This document shows, piece after piece, positions 26,572 to 35,636 of a stretch of 64,000 nucleotides of DNA; positions within the stretch are counted from its first letter, which is position 1, and the number at the start of each line of letters is the position of its first letter. The DNA is from CADEED01 sp964444835 (GTDB lineage Bacteria; Pseudomonadota; Gammaproteobacteria; Steroidobacterales; Steroidobacteraceae), in assembly GCA_964444835.1 (NCBI GenBank), contig CAYUIT010000003.1, positions 86,000-149,999 of the forward strand, read 5' to 3'. Position numbers and translations under genes: made by a program. Under the pieces are notes generated by a model. It was not told where the DNA came from, made no database searches, and saw nothing but the letters and a program-made list of their open reading frames with translations.

Positions 26572-27630
26572 ATGTCACCCCCTGCTTCAGCCCCGGCCTG
26601 TGTCGGCGGACTCTACGAAGTGTGCATCGGCGTTCCCGACCTCGATGCCTCGATCGCCTATTTCGCGGCCTTCGGCTGTCGGCCCATCGCGCGAGGCCGC
26701 TTGAGCGCTGCGGCGGCGGCAAGCCTGTATGGCGTCCAGTCCGCAGTGGAATCGGTGCGGCTCGGCCACGGGACAGCCGACCATGGCCTCGTGCGCTTGA
26801 TGCGCTGGGACTCGCCGCTCAATGCGGGGCTCGGCGTCGCGCGCCACCTCCGCTGCATCGGCTCTCGCTGGGGGACGCGACTAACCACTAACGTACTCAG
26901 TATCGCCAATCATGCGCAAACGGCGCGGGACGCTGGCGAGCCGCTCGAATGGGTTGAGCCGCTGCTCGATGTGATCGGTGAAGTCGCCGGAGGCCAAGCC
27001 GCGCGCGCCTTCCTCGACCCCATCGTCGGCGTCCGCGAAATGGCCGTCTTCCAGCCGCTTTACCGCCAGGTGTTTTTTCAGCGGTTCGGCTACTCGAGCC
27101 CGCTCTATGGCACGGTCGATCCGCAGTCGTTACATGCCACGAGTCAATTCACGCACTGCGGCTTGATGGTCGCCACCGACGCGCACGATGTATTCGAGTT
27201 CTACGACGGTGTGCTCGGATTGAAGCGCTGGATGGATAGCGCCACGACCTACGAGAAATCGAAAGGCGGTCGCCGCCTGTATGCGCTTGAGCCCGGCGAG
27301 GGATTCCACATTGTCGATTTTGACGATCCGCGATCGGGTCACACCTTGACCGACCGTCGCTCCGGCAAGCTGAAATGCATCCGTCTCGCAGGATCCGCAA
27401 ACATCACGGATCGTCAGCACGAATCGCGCGCCGGTTGTTTGGGCTTGAGTGCGTATTCGTGGCGCGTACGCGATGCGGAGGCGTTGTGGCCGCGGGTTCG
27501 TGCAGCGGGCGCAACCGAACTGTCAGATGTGTGCCAAGACGAATTTGGCGCACGGGCATTCTCCTGCCGCGCTCCCGACGGTTACTACTGGATTCTGCTC
27601 CAACCTGCCCAAACCTTCGATGAACACTAA
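26572..27630 (+). CDS. Two-module VOC-superfamily protein (cytosolic)
   Basis: The 352-aa product contains two VOC modules: GGLYEVCIGVPDLDASIAYF near the start, and THCGLMVATDAHDVFEFYDG in the middle, with a last strand SAYSWRVRDAEALWPRVRAA. There is no signal peptide when read from ATG 26572; the frame is open to 26443, without a better start. It resembles extradiol-dioxygenase or glyoxalase-like proteins, but no reaction can be assigned. It overlaps the following MFS gene by 11 bases, so transport and modification of one compound is possible. Confidence 0.75.
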   Translation: MSPPASAPACVGGLYEVCIGVPDLDASIAYFAAFGCRPIARGRLSAAAAASLYGVQSAVESVRLGHGTADHGLVRLMRWDSPLNAGLGVARHLRCIGSRWGTRLTTNVLSIANHAQTARDAGEPLEWVEPLLDVIGEVAGGQAARAFLDPIVGVREMAVFQPLYRQVFFQRFGYSSPLYGTVDPQSLHATSQFTHCGLMVATDAHDVFEFYDGVLGLKRWMDSATTYEKSKGGRRLYALEPGEGFHIVDFDDPRSGHTLTDRRSGKLKCIRLAGSANITDRQHESRAGCLGLSAYSWRVRDAEALWPRVRAAGATELSDVCQDEFGARAFSCRAPDGYYWILLQPAQTFDEH

Positions 27631-28954
27631 CACTCCCGTGCCTGACTACCCACCGCCACGGGTCGCGTGGTACGCGGTCTTTATGTTGATGCTCGCGTAC
27701 ATCGTGTCGTTCATCGACCGGATCATCTTCGGCTTACTCGTCGGCCCGATCCGCGCGCACTTCGACATCAACGACACCGTATTCTCCGTGTTGTACGGCT
27801 GGGGCTTCGCGTTCTTCTATACGTTCTGCGGCATCTTCATCGGCTGGGCGGCCGATCGCTACAACCGCCGCAATCTGGTCGTGTGGGGCGTGGCCTTTTG
27901 GAGTCTCATGACGATGCTGTGCGGGCTCGCGAAGAACTTCACGCAGCTCGCGTTGGCTCGCATCGGCGTCGGTGTCGGCGAAGCGAGCTTGTCACCTGCG
28001 GCGTACTCGATGGCCGGCGACAGCTTCCCCGCGAAGCAGCTCGGCCGCGCGCTGTCCGTGTATGTGATTGGCCTACCAATGGGTGTCGGGCTCGCGCTCA
28101 TCATCGGCGGCTTGGTGATCAAAGCGGTCGCCGCCAATCCCGAGTTCACGTTGCCGCTCTTTGGGACGATCGCCTCGTGGCAGGCCTGCTTCATCGTCGT
28201 CGGGCTTCCAGGTGTGTTGTTAGCCCTCGTGCTGCTCACCGTACGCGAGCCCGTGCGGCGCAAGCCGGTCGTGGCGAGCAACGCGTCCGCGCTACAAGAG
28301 ATTGGCCAAACGCTGCGTTATATGCTGCAGCATTGGCGGCCCTATACCGGGCTGGTGCTCGGCTTTTCCGTGCTGGGCATGGTGATGAACGTGTTCCAGG
28401 TGTGGGGCGTACAGTTTTTCGTGCGGCAGCACTCCTACACGGTGACGGACGCCGGCCTCGCGATCGGTTTGGCGATTGGCGTGTGCGGCACGATTGGCAT
28501 TCTCACGGGCGGCTGGCTTGCCGACCGCTGGCAAGCGGCGGGTCATACGGATGCGACCGTGCGTGTCGGTCGCGTCGCGGCACTCGCGCTCATTCCCGCT
28601 GCGTCCACCTGCACGCTGATGACCGACCCAACCTATGCGTTGTTGTTGTTGGTGCCGATCGGTTTTTTCACGAGTTTCGCATTCGGCGCAGGTGGCGCGG
28701 CGGTCGTGATCCTGACGCCCGCGCACATGCGCGCTCAAGTCTCCGCGGTGTATTTGTTTTTCGTGAACATGATCGGCCTCGGGCTCGCGCCGTTCTTGAC
28801 AGCGATCCTGACCGATAGTGTGTTTGCGAACGATCTCGCCGTCGGCAAGTCGTGCGCGATCGTCGCCGGCGGCGCCTCGGTGCTCGCTGCGATCCTACTC
28901 ACTTGGGGCTTGCCTCACATCCGCCAGCATGTTGCGGCGCTGCGTGAAGCCTAG
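27620..28954 (+). CDS. Major facilitator superfamily transporter
   Basis: The 444-aa product has about 12 transmembrane helices. The MFS signature GWAADRYNRRNLVVWG follows helix 2, and helix 5 contains RIGVGVGEASLSPAAYSMAGD. The family resembles Spinster-type transporters of sphingolipid-like or aromatic organic acids. The ATG at 27620 lies inside the end of the VOC gene. The stop TAG is the last three bases before the run of N, and the protein looks complete. Confidence 0.9.
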   Translation: MNTNTPVPDYPPPRVAWYAVFMLMLAYIVSFIDRIIFGLLVGPIRAHFDINDTVFSVLYGWGFAFFYTFCGIFIGWAADRYNRRNLVVWGVAFWSLMTMLCGLAKNFTQLALARIGVGVGEASLSPAAYSMAGDSFPAKQLGRALSVYVIGLPMGVGLALIIGGLVIKAVAANPEFTLPLFGTIASWQACFIVVGLPGVLLALVLLTVREPVRRKPVVASNASALQEIGQTLRYMLQHWRPYTGLVLGFSVLGMVMNVFQVWGVQFFVRQHSYTVTDAGLAIGLAIGVCGTIGILTGGWLADRWQAAGHTDATVRVGRVAALALIPAASTCTLMTDPTYALLLLVPIGFFTSFAFGAGGAAVVILTPAHMRAQVSAVYLFFVNMIGLGLAPFLTAILTDSVFANDLAVGKSCAIVAGGASVLAAILLTWGLPHIRQHVAALREA

Positions 28955-29054
28955 NNNNNNNNNNNNNNNNNNNNNNNNNNNNNNNNNNNNNNNNNNNNNN
29001 NNNNNNNNNNNNNNNNNNNNNNNNNNNNNNNNNNNNNNNNNNNNNNNNNNNNNN
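28955..29054. other. Assembly gap (100 N)
   Basis: A run of 100 undetermined bases. The 11 bases before it (GTGAAGCCTAG, 28944-28954) are repeated exactly after it (29055-29065), which suggests that two contig ends overlap and that little or nothing is missing. Confidence 0.99.
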
Positions 29055-29077
29055 GTGAAGCCTAGCGCGGCAACTTT

Positions 29078-30634
29078 TCAAGGTAGCGCGCGCAGATCCT
29101 TCTTTAAGACCTTGCCACCGACATTGCGCGGCAGCGCGTCGATGAAACGCACCTCGCGCGGCACCTTGTAGCCCGACAATTTCGTCCGGCAAAACTCTAC
29201 TAACGACTCGGCCGACTCCGGCGCGCCGGCTCGCAACACTACGAATGCGCGCAGCCGCTCACCCCAGTGCTCATCAGGCACGCCGACGACCGCTGCTTCG
29301 CGGACGGCCGGATGCTGATGTAGCACCTCCTCGATTTCCCGCGGAAAGATGTTCACGCCGCCCGACACGACCATGTCCTTCTTGCGATCGACGATGTAGT
29401 AAAAGCCCTCGCCGTCGCGGCGCGCGAGATCGCCCGCCGAAACCCAGCCGTCGCGCAAGTACGTCGCGGGCGACTCGGCATTGCCCCAGTAGCCGTTGAA
29501 CAGAAACGGCGAACGCGAGAAAAGCTCGCCGACCTCATTGTCGGCAACCTCACGACCCGCATCGTCGAGCAGCTTCACGCGCGTCGCTGCAAACGGCCGG
29601 CCCACGGACTGCTGCTTGCGCAGCTGATCGTCGGGCCGGATGTTGCAGACAATGCCGGCCTCGGTGGAGCCATAAGTCTCGTGCAGCAAGCCCGGCCCCC
29701 AGAAATCCACGATCTTTTCCTTCAGCGCCTGCGGCAAGGCAGCCGCGTTGGAAATGATGGCACGCAGCGCCTTGGCTTGCTGACGATGCGCTGCGAGATA
29801 CGCAGCATCGAGCGCGAGAATCGCTTGGAAGTGCGTCGGGACCATGAAGATGCCCGTGAAGGGCTCTGCCACGAGCTGGCGCACGACAGTCGCCGGATCG
29901 AATCGACCGACGAGTTCCACATAGCCGCCGAAGTACAACGACGCCATCGTGAACGCCAGCCCCGCGCCGTGGGCCATCGGTGCTAACGACAAGAAGCGAT
30001 CGTCTGGTCCATAGCAACCGTACTCCATGGCCATCGCATGGAACGTCAACACCCGCGAGCGGTGGGAGATCAAGATGCCTTTGGGCTTGCCCGTGGTGCC
30101 CGAGCTATAGACGAGCGTGAACGGATCCGTCTCGCGCAACTCGACGTGGGGCACGTCGCGCGAGTCGAGCGCATCGCGCCAACGAACGTAATCGTCGTCG
30201 GCTCCCGCGTCGGCTCCATCAACCACTAACAAGCGTTCGAGCGATGGGATTCTTGCTGCGCGCGCGGTGGCTTCGAGTGAGCCATGCGCGATGAGCACGC
30301 GCGCCCCGCAATCGTTGCAGGCCGCCGCCAACTCGTCGGCGTTAGCACGCGGGTTGATCGTTGCCACGATGGCGCCGGCATCGCTGAATCCGAGCATCAA
30401 TTCCGGATATGCCAAACAGTTAGGCGCACAGATCGCGACGCGATCGCCGGACCGGATACCGAGATCGAGCACGGCTCGCGCCATAACGCGTTGCGCGTGA
30501 CGATGGAGCGCCGCATACGTTAACTCCTGATCGGCGCACCGCAGCGCGATCTTCTCGGGCGTGCGCGCAGCCGACGCTCGCACGCCGTCGCTCAGACGCA
30601 GCGCGCTGTACATCTGAGCCGCAACGTCCTCCAT
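29078..30634 (-). CDS. AMP-dependent acyl-CoA synthetase/ligase
   Basis: ANL-superfamily enzyme (518 aa) that activates a carboxylic acid through an acyl-adenylate to a CoA thioester. The ATP loop FTLVYSSGTTGKPKG, the A5 motif LLHETYGSTEAG, the A7/A8 region SAGDLARRDGEGFYYIVDR and the C-terminal catalytic Lys in PRNVGGKVLKKD are present. The start is ATG 30634, or TTG 30643, which overlaps the upstream TGA. The pairing with an amidohydrolase suggests a catabolic pathway for an aromatic or branched acid. The substrate is unknown. Confidence 0.9.
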   Translation of the reverse strand: MEDVAAQMYSALRLSDGVRASAARTPEKIALRCADQELTYAALHRHAQRVMARAVLDLGIRSGDRVAICAPNCLAYPELMLGFSDAGAIVATINPRANADELAAACNDCGARVLIAHGSLEATARAARIPSLERLLVVDGADAGADDDYVRWRDALDSRDVPHVELRETDPFTLVYSSGTTGKPKGILISHRSRVLTFHAMAMEYGCYGPDDRFLSLAPMAHGAGLAFTMASLYFGGYVELVGRFDPATVVRQLVAEPFTGIFMVPTHFQAILALDAAYLAAHRQQAKALRAIISNAAALPQALKEKIVDFWGPGLLHETYGSTEAGIVCNIRPDDQLRKQQSVGRPFAATRVKLLDDAGREVADNEVGELFSRSPFLFNGYWGNAESPATYLRDGWVSAGDLARRDGEGFYYIVDRKKDMVVSGGVNIFPREIEEVLHQHPAVREAAVVGVPDEHWGERLRAFVVLRAGAPESAESLVEFCRTKLSGYKVPREVRFIDALPRNVGGKVLKKDLRALP

Positions 30635-30639
30635 ATGCC

Positions 30640-31545
30640 TCAATTGCGACGCGTCGCAGCCATCGACGCGTTCCGACGCAATGGCCGATAGCCCGGTAAC
30701 TTGAACACGCGTAGCGCGTTCTCTCGCAGCAACATGCGCTTCGCAACGGGATCGAGTCCGAGCGCGTCCACCTCAGCAATCGCCCGCTCGGGGTGGATCA
30801 CCGGCCAGTCGGTCCCGAACATGACCTTTTCGCGACCGTAGGTGTTCGCGTAGTGCACGTACTGCTTCGGCCAATGCCGCGGCGCATACGCGTCGCCTGC
30901 GGTGTACACGTTCGGGTGCTTCCAACACATCGAAATCATGTTGTCGGTCCACGGCACGCCGATATGAATGCCGATCAGGGTCAGCTCAGGAAAATCGATG
31001 GCGACCGTATCGAGCAAGATCGGATCGGCCACCGTGGGGAGGCGCCGTGCCGACGAGTAGATCAGGTTGTGCCCGACTTGCATCATGATCGGCACGCCGA
31101 GTTCGGCGCATTTCGTGTAGTACGGGTAGTACTTCGCATGGTTCGGCGGCAGCCCAAACCAATGTGGATACAAATGCGCACCGACGAAGCCATACACTTC
31201 GACCGCGTGCTGCAGCTCACGCAAGCCTTGCATACCCCGAAACGGATCGACGCCGGCCAGGCCTGAAAACCGATCCGGGTACTTCTTGCACACTTTGTAG
31301 ACGCGCTCGTACGGCAGTTCGAACGAGCCGCGCACGTTGATATCGCCCGCGCGCACCGCAATCAACAGCGAACGCTCGATGCCAGCACGATCCATCATGC
31401 GTAGGTAGTTGCTGACCGACACGCCGCCCCAGAGTTTGGGATCCATGCGGACTTGCCGCTTGAAATCGGTGTCGATCCCCGTTTGGCCAAGCCGCACGCT
31501 GGTGGGGTCGTACAAATTGCAAACGATGTCGATCGAGCCGGTCAT
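30640..31545 (-). CDS. Amidohydrolase_2 family protein lacking the N-terminal HxH
   Basis: TIM-barrel protein of 301 aa related to decarboxylases and hydrolases such as ACMSD. The later metal/active-site elements are visible: LIGIHIGVPWTDN (His) and MFGTDWPVIHPERA (Asp). The N-terminal strand reads IDIVCNLYDP where DxHxH is normal, so both N-terminal His ligands are replaced by Val8 and Asn10. It may use a different metal arrangement or be non-hydrolytic. It precedes the acyl-CoA ligase, with which it overlaps or nearly abuts. Confidence 0.8.
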   Translation of the reverse strand: MTGSIDIVCNLYDPTSVRLGQTGIDTDFKRQVRMDPKLWGGVSVSNYLRMMDRAGIERSLLIAVRAGDINVRGSFELPYERVYKVCKKYPDRFSGLAGVDPFRGMQGLRELQHAVEVYGFVGAHLYPHWFGLPPNHAKYYPYYTKCAELGVPIMMQVGHNLIYSSARRLPTVADPILLDTVAIDFPELTLIGIHIGVPWTDNMISMCWKHPNVYTAGDAYAPRHWPKQYVHYANTYGREKVMFGTDWPVIHPERAIAEVDALGLDPVAKRMLLRENALRVFKLPGYRPLRRNASMAATRRN

Positions 31546-31749
31546 GCAGCCTCACTCAGGAGTGCCGCGCCAGGAATTTGGGGCGGCCGAAGCGTTGATG
31601 ATCACTGCTGCCTGCAGCAGACACAAGCCCTAGTTGGCTCGATCCGACGGCATTCTGCGACGTCGCGCTCCGAGGTATCGCTGCACGCACCAGCGATGCA
31701 ATAATCGCGGCTTGCCGCGAGGCTTTTGATCGCTGATGAGGTCACTGGG
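31546..31749. other. Divergent intergenic region, no gene seen
   Basis: These 204 bases separate the minus-strand amidohydrolase from the plus-strand lipoprotein hydrolase. A short hairpin CGCGG-CTTG-CCGCG (31706-31719), followed six bases later by TTTT, lies upstream of the plus-strand gene. I cannot assign promoters with confidence. Confidence 0.4.
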
Positions 31750-32694
31750 ATGCTAACAACTCGAGCGAAACTGTGGTCGGTCGCCCTCGCCTGCGTGGCG
31801 CTCGCGGCGTGTGGCAAGCGCACGCCGACGCCCGACACCACCGCGGCCGACGCCGCTCAGCAACCGGCCGCGCCAGCGCCCGAAGGGGCGCCGCGCATCG
31901 CAAATTCAGCGGATGGCGTTCACATCCAGTATCGCGTGTACGGCAAAGGCGAGCCGGCGATCGTGCTCGTGCACGGGTGGTCGTGCGACTCGAACTATTG
32001 GTCTGCCCAGCTCGAAGAGCTGAAAAAGAAGTACACGGTCGTCACCGTCGACTTGGCCGGCCACGGCGGCTCCGACCGCAATCGCACCGATTGGTCCATC
32101 GGCCGCTTTGGCGACGACGTGGCTGCGGCCGTCAAGCTCATCGACAATCCCAAAGTCATCATCGTCGGGCACTCCATGGGGGGTCCGGTCGCGATTGAAG
32201 CGGCTCGGCGCTTGCCCGGTCGCGTTCTGGGCGTCATCGGCGTCGACACGTTCAAGTCGATCGGCGAACCGCCGCCGCCGCCCGATCAAATGGCGGCACG
32301 TTTCAAGGCGTTTGAGACCGACTTCATTGGGGCCACGCGCGAGTTGGTGTCGCAGTTCTTCTTCACGAAAAAAGCGGATCCGCAGTTCATCAACAAAGTG
32401 GCACTCGACATGTCGAACGCTCCGCCTGCCGTAGCGATTCCGTCGCTGAAGGCGTTGTTTGCGTGGGATGCGAACGCGGCCGCCCAAGGCTTCACGCTCC
32501 CATTGATCGCCATCAATTCCGATCTCGGCATGCTGACCGATGAGGCGCGCATCAAAGCAACGTTTCCCACGTTTCGCGTCGTGACCTTGGCCGGCACAGG
32601 GCATTTCCTGATGATGGAGGAGCCCGAAACCTTCAACACCACGCTCGAGGAACAGATTCAGAGCTTGTTAGCCCCGGCCGCACCGGCTCCCTGA
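31750..32694 (+). CDS. Alpha/beta hydrolase lipoprotein
   Basis: Exported hydrolase of 314 aa. From ATG 31750 the signal peptide ends in the lipobox LAAC (about residues 18-21), then a Pro/Ala-rich linker. The hydrolase domain has the oxyanion region VLVHGWSCDSNYW, the nucleophile elbow IIVGHSMGGPVA and the catalytic His near AGTGHFLMMEEPE. It resembles periplasmic esterases or haloperoxidase-like enzymes. The substrate is unknown. Confidence 0.85.
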   Translation: MLTTRAKLWSVALACVALAACGKRTPTPDTTAADAAQQPAAPAPEGAPRIANSADGVHIQYRVYGKGEPAIVLVHGWSCDSNYWSAQLEELKKKYTVVTVDLAGHGGSDRNRTDWSIGRFGDDVAAAVKLIDNPKVIIVGHSMGGPVAIEAARRLPGRVLGVIGVDTFKSIGEPPPPPDQMAARFKAFETDFIGATRELVSQFFFTKKADPQFINKVALDMSNAPPAVAIPSLKALFAWDANAAAQGFTLPLIAINSDLGMLTDEARIKATFPTFRVVTLAGTGHFLMMEEPETFNTTLEEQIQSLLAPAAPAP

Positions 32695-32701
32695 GGCGCA
32701 C

Positions 32702-33223
32702 TTGGACGCCACGACCAAAGCGACGGACGCCGCGGCGCAGCGAATGCTCGCGCGTTTTCGCGCGGCTGCTGACTTATTCGACAACCAGTTTCGCGTTCCA
32801 GGAACGAACTGGCGCTTTGGAATCGATCCGCTACTCGGCCTCGTACCGGGGCTTGGTGACATCGCAGGCGCGGCCTTCGCTGTTTGGTCGGTGATCTTGG
32901 CGCGCAAGCTCGGTGCGCCGGGAATCATTCAGACACAGATGCTCGCAAACATTGCGCTCGACATGGTCGGCGGCTCCGTGCCCGTGATCGGCGATCTCTT
33001 TGATCTGGCATTCAAAGCCCACGCGCGAAACCGCAAGCTGCTCGACGACTGGCTTGCGGGCCCAGAGGCTGCCGTGATCGACACGAAGCGCTCGCTGGTG
33101 CGCCGGCCGTTGCTGCTACTCGGCGCGGTCGTGTTAGTGGGATTGCTCGCGATGGGCCTCTCGCTATGGCTCGCGATCAAGGCCTTTAGCTGGTTGATGG
33201 CAGCCGGTCCGCCCGCCGCCTAA
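32702..33223 (+). CDS. DUF4112 membrane protein
   Basis: The 173-aa product carries the DUF4112 pattern FGIDPLLGLVPGLGDIAGAA and GGSVPVIGDLFDLAFKAHARN, followed by a C-terminal transmembrane helix (about residues 140-165). The start appears to be TTG 32702 with GAGG 7 bases before it, 7 bases after the lipoprotein gene. No function is established for the family. Confidence 0.8.
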   Translation: MDATTKATDAAAQRMLARFRAAADLFDNQFRVPGTNWRFGIDPLLGLVPGLGDIAGAAFAVWSVILARKLGAPGIIQTQMLANIALDMVGGSVPVIGDLFDLAFKAHARNRKLLDDWLAGPEAAVIDTKRSLVRRPLLLLGAVVLVGLLAMGLSLWLAIKAFSWLMAAGPPAA

Positions 33224-33246
33224 GGCGATGAACCGTGGCGCACTAA

Positions 33247-33654
33247 CTACTTAGCTGCGCGCGACTCGGCCTCAATGTAGTCGAGCAAGGCTTTGCGATC
33301 CTTCGGGTTCGCAATTCCAGCGAAGGCCATGGTGTTCCCTGGCACCAGCGCGCTTGGCTTTTCGATCCAGCGGTCGAGCGTGGCGCGGTCCCACGTGAGC
33401 TTCGAGGCCTTCAGGGCTGCTGAAAAGTTGAAGCCGGTGGCCGCTGCCGCAGGCCGCCCGACGATTCCAGCAAGGTTCGGCCCGACTTTGTGCGGTCCCG
33501 GCTTCAAGTCGTGGCACGCGCGGCACTGAATGTAGAGGATACGGCCACGCTTCATTTCCGGCGATTCCGCTGCCGGTGCCGGTGCTTGTGCGAGTGTCAC
33601 GCTCGCAAGCGCCCAAAGAGCCACACTGGAAATCACCGTCAGCCGCATTGACAT
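33247..33654 (-). CDS. Periplasmic class I cytochrome c
   Basis: Soluble mono-heme electron carrier of 135 aa. The signal peptide (MSMRLTVISSVALWALASV) is followed by the heme motif CRACH and a Met-ligand region GNTMAFAGI, as in mitochondrial-type cytochromes c. It is a plausible donor to the cbb3 oxidase, or a partner of the nearby molybdenum hydroxylase; this is inference. The start could also be the second Met, at 33648. The gene converges on DUF4112 with 23 bases between. Confidence 0.92.
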   Translation of the reverse strand: MSMRLTVISSVALWALASVTLAQAPAPAAESPEMKRGRILYIQCRACHDLKPGPHKVGPNLAGIVGRPAAAATGFNFSAALKASKLTWDRATLDRWIEKPSALVPGNTMAFAGIANPKDRKALLDYIEAESRAAK

Positions 33655-33761
33655 ATCTTGCCACCTTCGAAAACAGGACACCGAAAGTGTAGCGAATGCG
33701 GCTGAACGCGACCTGAAATCCGCAAGCCATTCCGCCGCCCGGTCAGCGTACACGGCGGAGT

Positions 33762-34751
33762 TCACGAAACGGTATCGTCGGTCTCATCGACGACCGGCCC
33801 GCAATCGATCGCGACCCAGCCCAAGTCGACGCCGATGGTGGCCGAATCGAGCGCGGTCCAGCTCGAGGCCAGGGGCTCCGCCGTCACCGGCACCGCATTC
33901 AAGATCAACACTAACGACTGCCGCCGCGACTCCGACGGCCAATCGCGCCCATGGAGCTCGATCTCGAGCTGGCGCCCGTCCGGCAACTTGAAGCGCGTAC
34001 GACCGCCTTGATCGTGCACGTCGAGCGAGTCCACTTCGCGCTGAGCACGGCGCGTCCCATCGGGCGACCAACGTACGCGGCAGGAAAACAGCCGCGCTTC
34101 GGCGATATCGAAGTGCCGATAGCCGGCCACTTCCTCCAACAGTTCGTCGGTCTCCGACTCCACGATGCGCCGTCGATACCAAAACAACGACTCACCGACG
34201 ACCATCTGATAATCCACGTAGCGCGCCGTGACACCGCGCGCCACCGTACAACCGGCCCCGCGCGTGCCGCCGCGAAACTGATTGCCAGACCGAATCAGCC
34301 ACAGGTCGCAGCCCTCGAGCGACTCCACGTCGTCGCGGCTGCGCGGCGGGTCGTGCTGCGGCCCGGACTTCAGCGTGAATTGCCGCACGCGCACGTCACC
34401 CTCGAGCGGTGACGCCACCTCCAACACCAACAGAACTTGGCGTCGCACGCGGGTGGGCTCGTCGTATGGGAACTCCTCCGCATACAACACGTGCGTGCCG
34501 AGCCACGGGACCTGCGCCGGCCTAACAACATACTGGATGCGCTCCGCCGGCGAAGCACCGATCCGCGTGTCACGATCATCGCCCGCGACCAGAATCTCTT
34601 CGGTGAGATCGTACTCGCCCGACCACGCATCCATCAGTGCGGCCCGCACATCGCTCGGCGCAGTGGCACTTGGCTGTGCGCCCGCGAAGATCGGCGCCAG
34701 CACCAGCGCGAGCGCCAACGCGGCACTGCGCAGCGGCGCATCCACGGTCAC
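33762..34751 (-). CDS. Exported CpcT/CpeT-like protein
   Basis: The 329-aa product has a signal peptide (about residues 1-25, ending AGA). Its body resembles the chromophore lyase CpcT/CpeT fold: WLGTHVLYAEEFPYDEP, an RVRQF strand, and SLEGCDLWLIRSGNQFRGG...GC. In cyanobacteria this fold attaches bilins to phycobiliproteins, but exported relatives occur in non-photosynthetic bacteria with no known role. The lyase name should not be taken as function. The start overlaps the tesB stop as ATGA. Confidence 0.7.
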   Translation of the reverse strand: MTVDAPLRSAALALALVLAPIFAGAQPSATAPSDVRAALMDAWSGEYDLTEEILVAGDDRDTRIGASPAERIQYVVRPAQVPWLGTHVLYAEEFPYDEPTRVRRQVLLVLEVASPLEGDVRVRQFTLKSGPQHDPPRSRDDVESLEGCDLWLIRSGNQFRGGTRGAGCTVARGVTARYVDYQMVVGESLFWYRRRIVESETDELLEEVAGYRHFDIAEARLFSCRVRWSPDGTRRAQREVDSLDVHDQGGRTRFKLPDGRQLEIELHGRDWPSESRRQSLVLILNAVPVTAEPLASSWTALDSATIGVDLGWVAIDCGPVVDETDDTVS

Positions 34752-35617
34752 GACGATTTTGGTGGCCGCGTACGAATCAAGCCTTCTTGCGCCACGCTCG
34801 CCACCAAGCGCCCGCTTCGATCGAACACGCTGCCGCGCGCGAACCCGCGCGCGCCCGACGTGCTCGGGCTATCCATCGAATACAGCAACCACTCGTCGAC
34901 GCGCGACGAGCGGTGAAACCAAATAGCGTGATCGATGCTCGCCATGATCAGATCGCCGCGCAGGAAAGAAGTGCCATGCGGCAGCGTTGCGGTGTCGAGC
35001 AGGTTGTAGTCCGACACATAGGCGAGCAAGCAGCGGTGTAACGACTCGTCGTTCGGTAACTGACCGACGGCGCGAAACCAAATCTGCCGCAACGGGGGCC
35101 CGGCACGCTTCTGCAGAAAGTCCACGGGCTGCACCGGGCGGAACTCGAATGGCCGCTCTTTCTCGAGAAAGCGCCGCACCTTCTCCGGTAACAACGCGAG
35201 CTGCTCGGCCGGCGGCTTCGTGAACGCAGGCAGCGACTCCGGCGGCGGCACGATCGGTGCCTCGATCTGGTGCTCGAGCCCTTCCTCGTCGGTTTGAAAC
35301 GAACAGGAACAGTTGAAGATTTGCTCGCCGTTTTGGATGGCGACGACGCGCCGCGTCGAAAAGCTATGACCATCACGGCTGCGATCGACGTTGTAGACGA
35401 TCGGCATGTTGAAATCACCGCGACGCAAGAAGTAGGCGTGGAGCGAGTGCACCGTGCGGCCTTCGATGGTGGCATGCGCCGCCATCAACGCCTGCCCTAA
35501 CACCTGGCCGCCAAACACCTGCGGACTGCCGATGTCGCGGCTCACGCCGCGAAACAAATTCACCTCGAGGCGCTCCAGCTCGAACTGGTGCAACAGCTCG
35601 GCCAGGCGCGGATCCAT
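34748..35617 (-). CDS. tesB: Acyl-CoA thioesterase II TesB
   Basis: Double-hotdog thioesterase (289 aa) that hydrolyses medium- and long-chain acyl-CoA in the cytosol. Visible features are FGGQVLGQALMAAHATIEG and VHSLHAYFLRRGDFNMPI in the first hotdog, and LRGDLIMASIDHAIWFHR in the second, with the catalytic Asp/Thr/Gln set expected for TesB. It overlaps the CpcT/CpeT-like gene by four bases and lies 19 bases after the reductase gene. Confidence 0.95.
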   Translation of the reverse strand: MDPRLAELLHQFELERLEVNLFRGVSRDIGSPQVFGGQVLGQALMAAHATIEGRTVHSLHAYFLRRGDFNMPIVYNVDRSRDGHSFSTRRVVAIQNGEQIFNCSCSFQTDEEGLEHQIEAPIVPPPESLPAFTKPPAEQLALLPEKVRRFLEKERPFEFRPVQPVDFLQKRAGPPLRQIWFRAVGQLPNDESLHRCLLAYVSDYNLLDTATLPHGTSFLRGDLIMASIDHAIWFHRSSRVDEWLLYSMDSPSTSGARGFARGSVFDRSGRLVASVAQEGLIRTRPPKSS

Positions 35618-35636
35618 CGTTGGCGAACGCGGCGCG

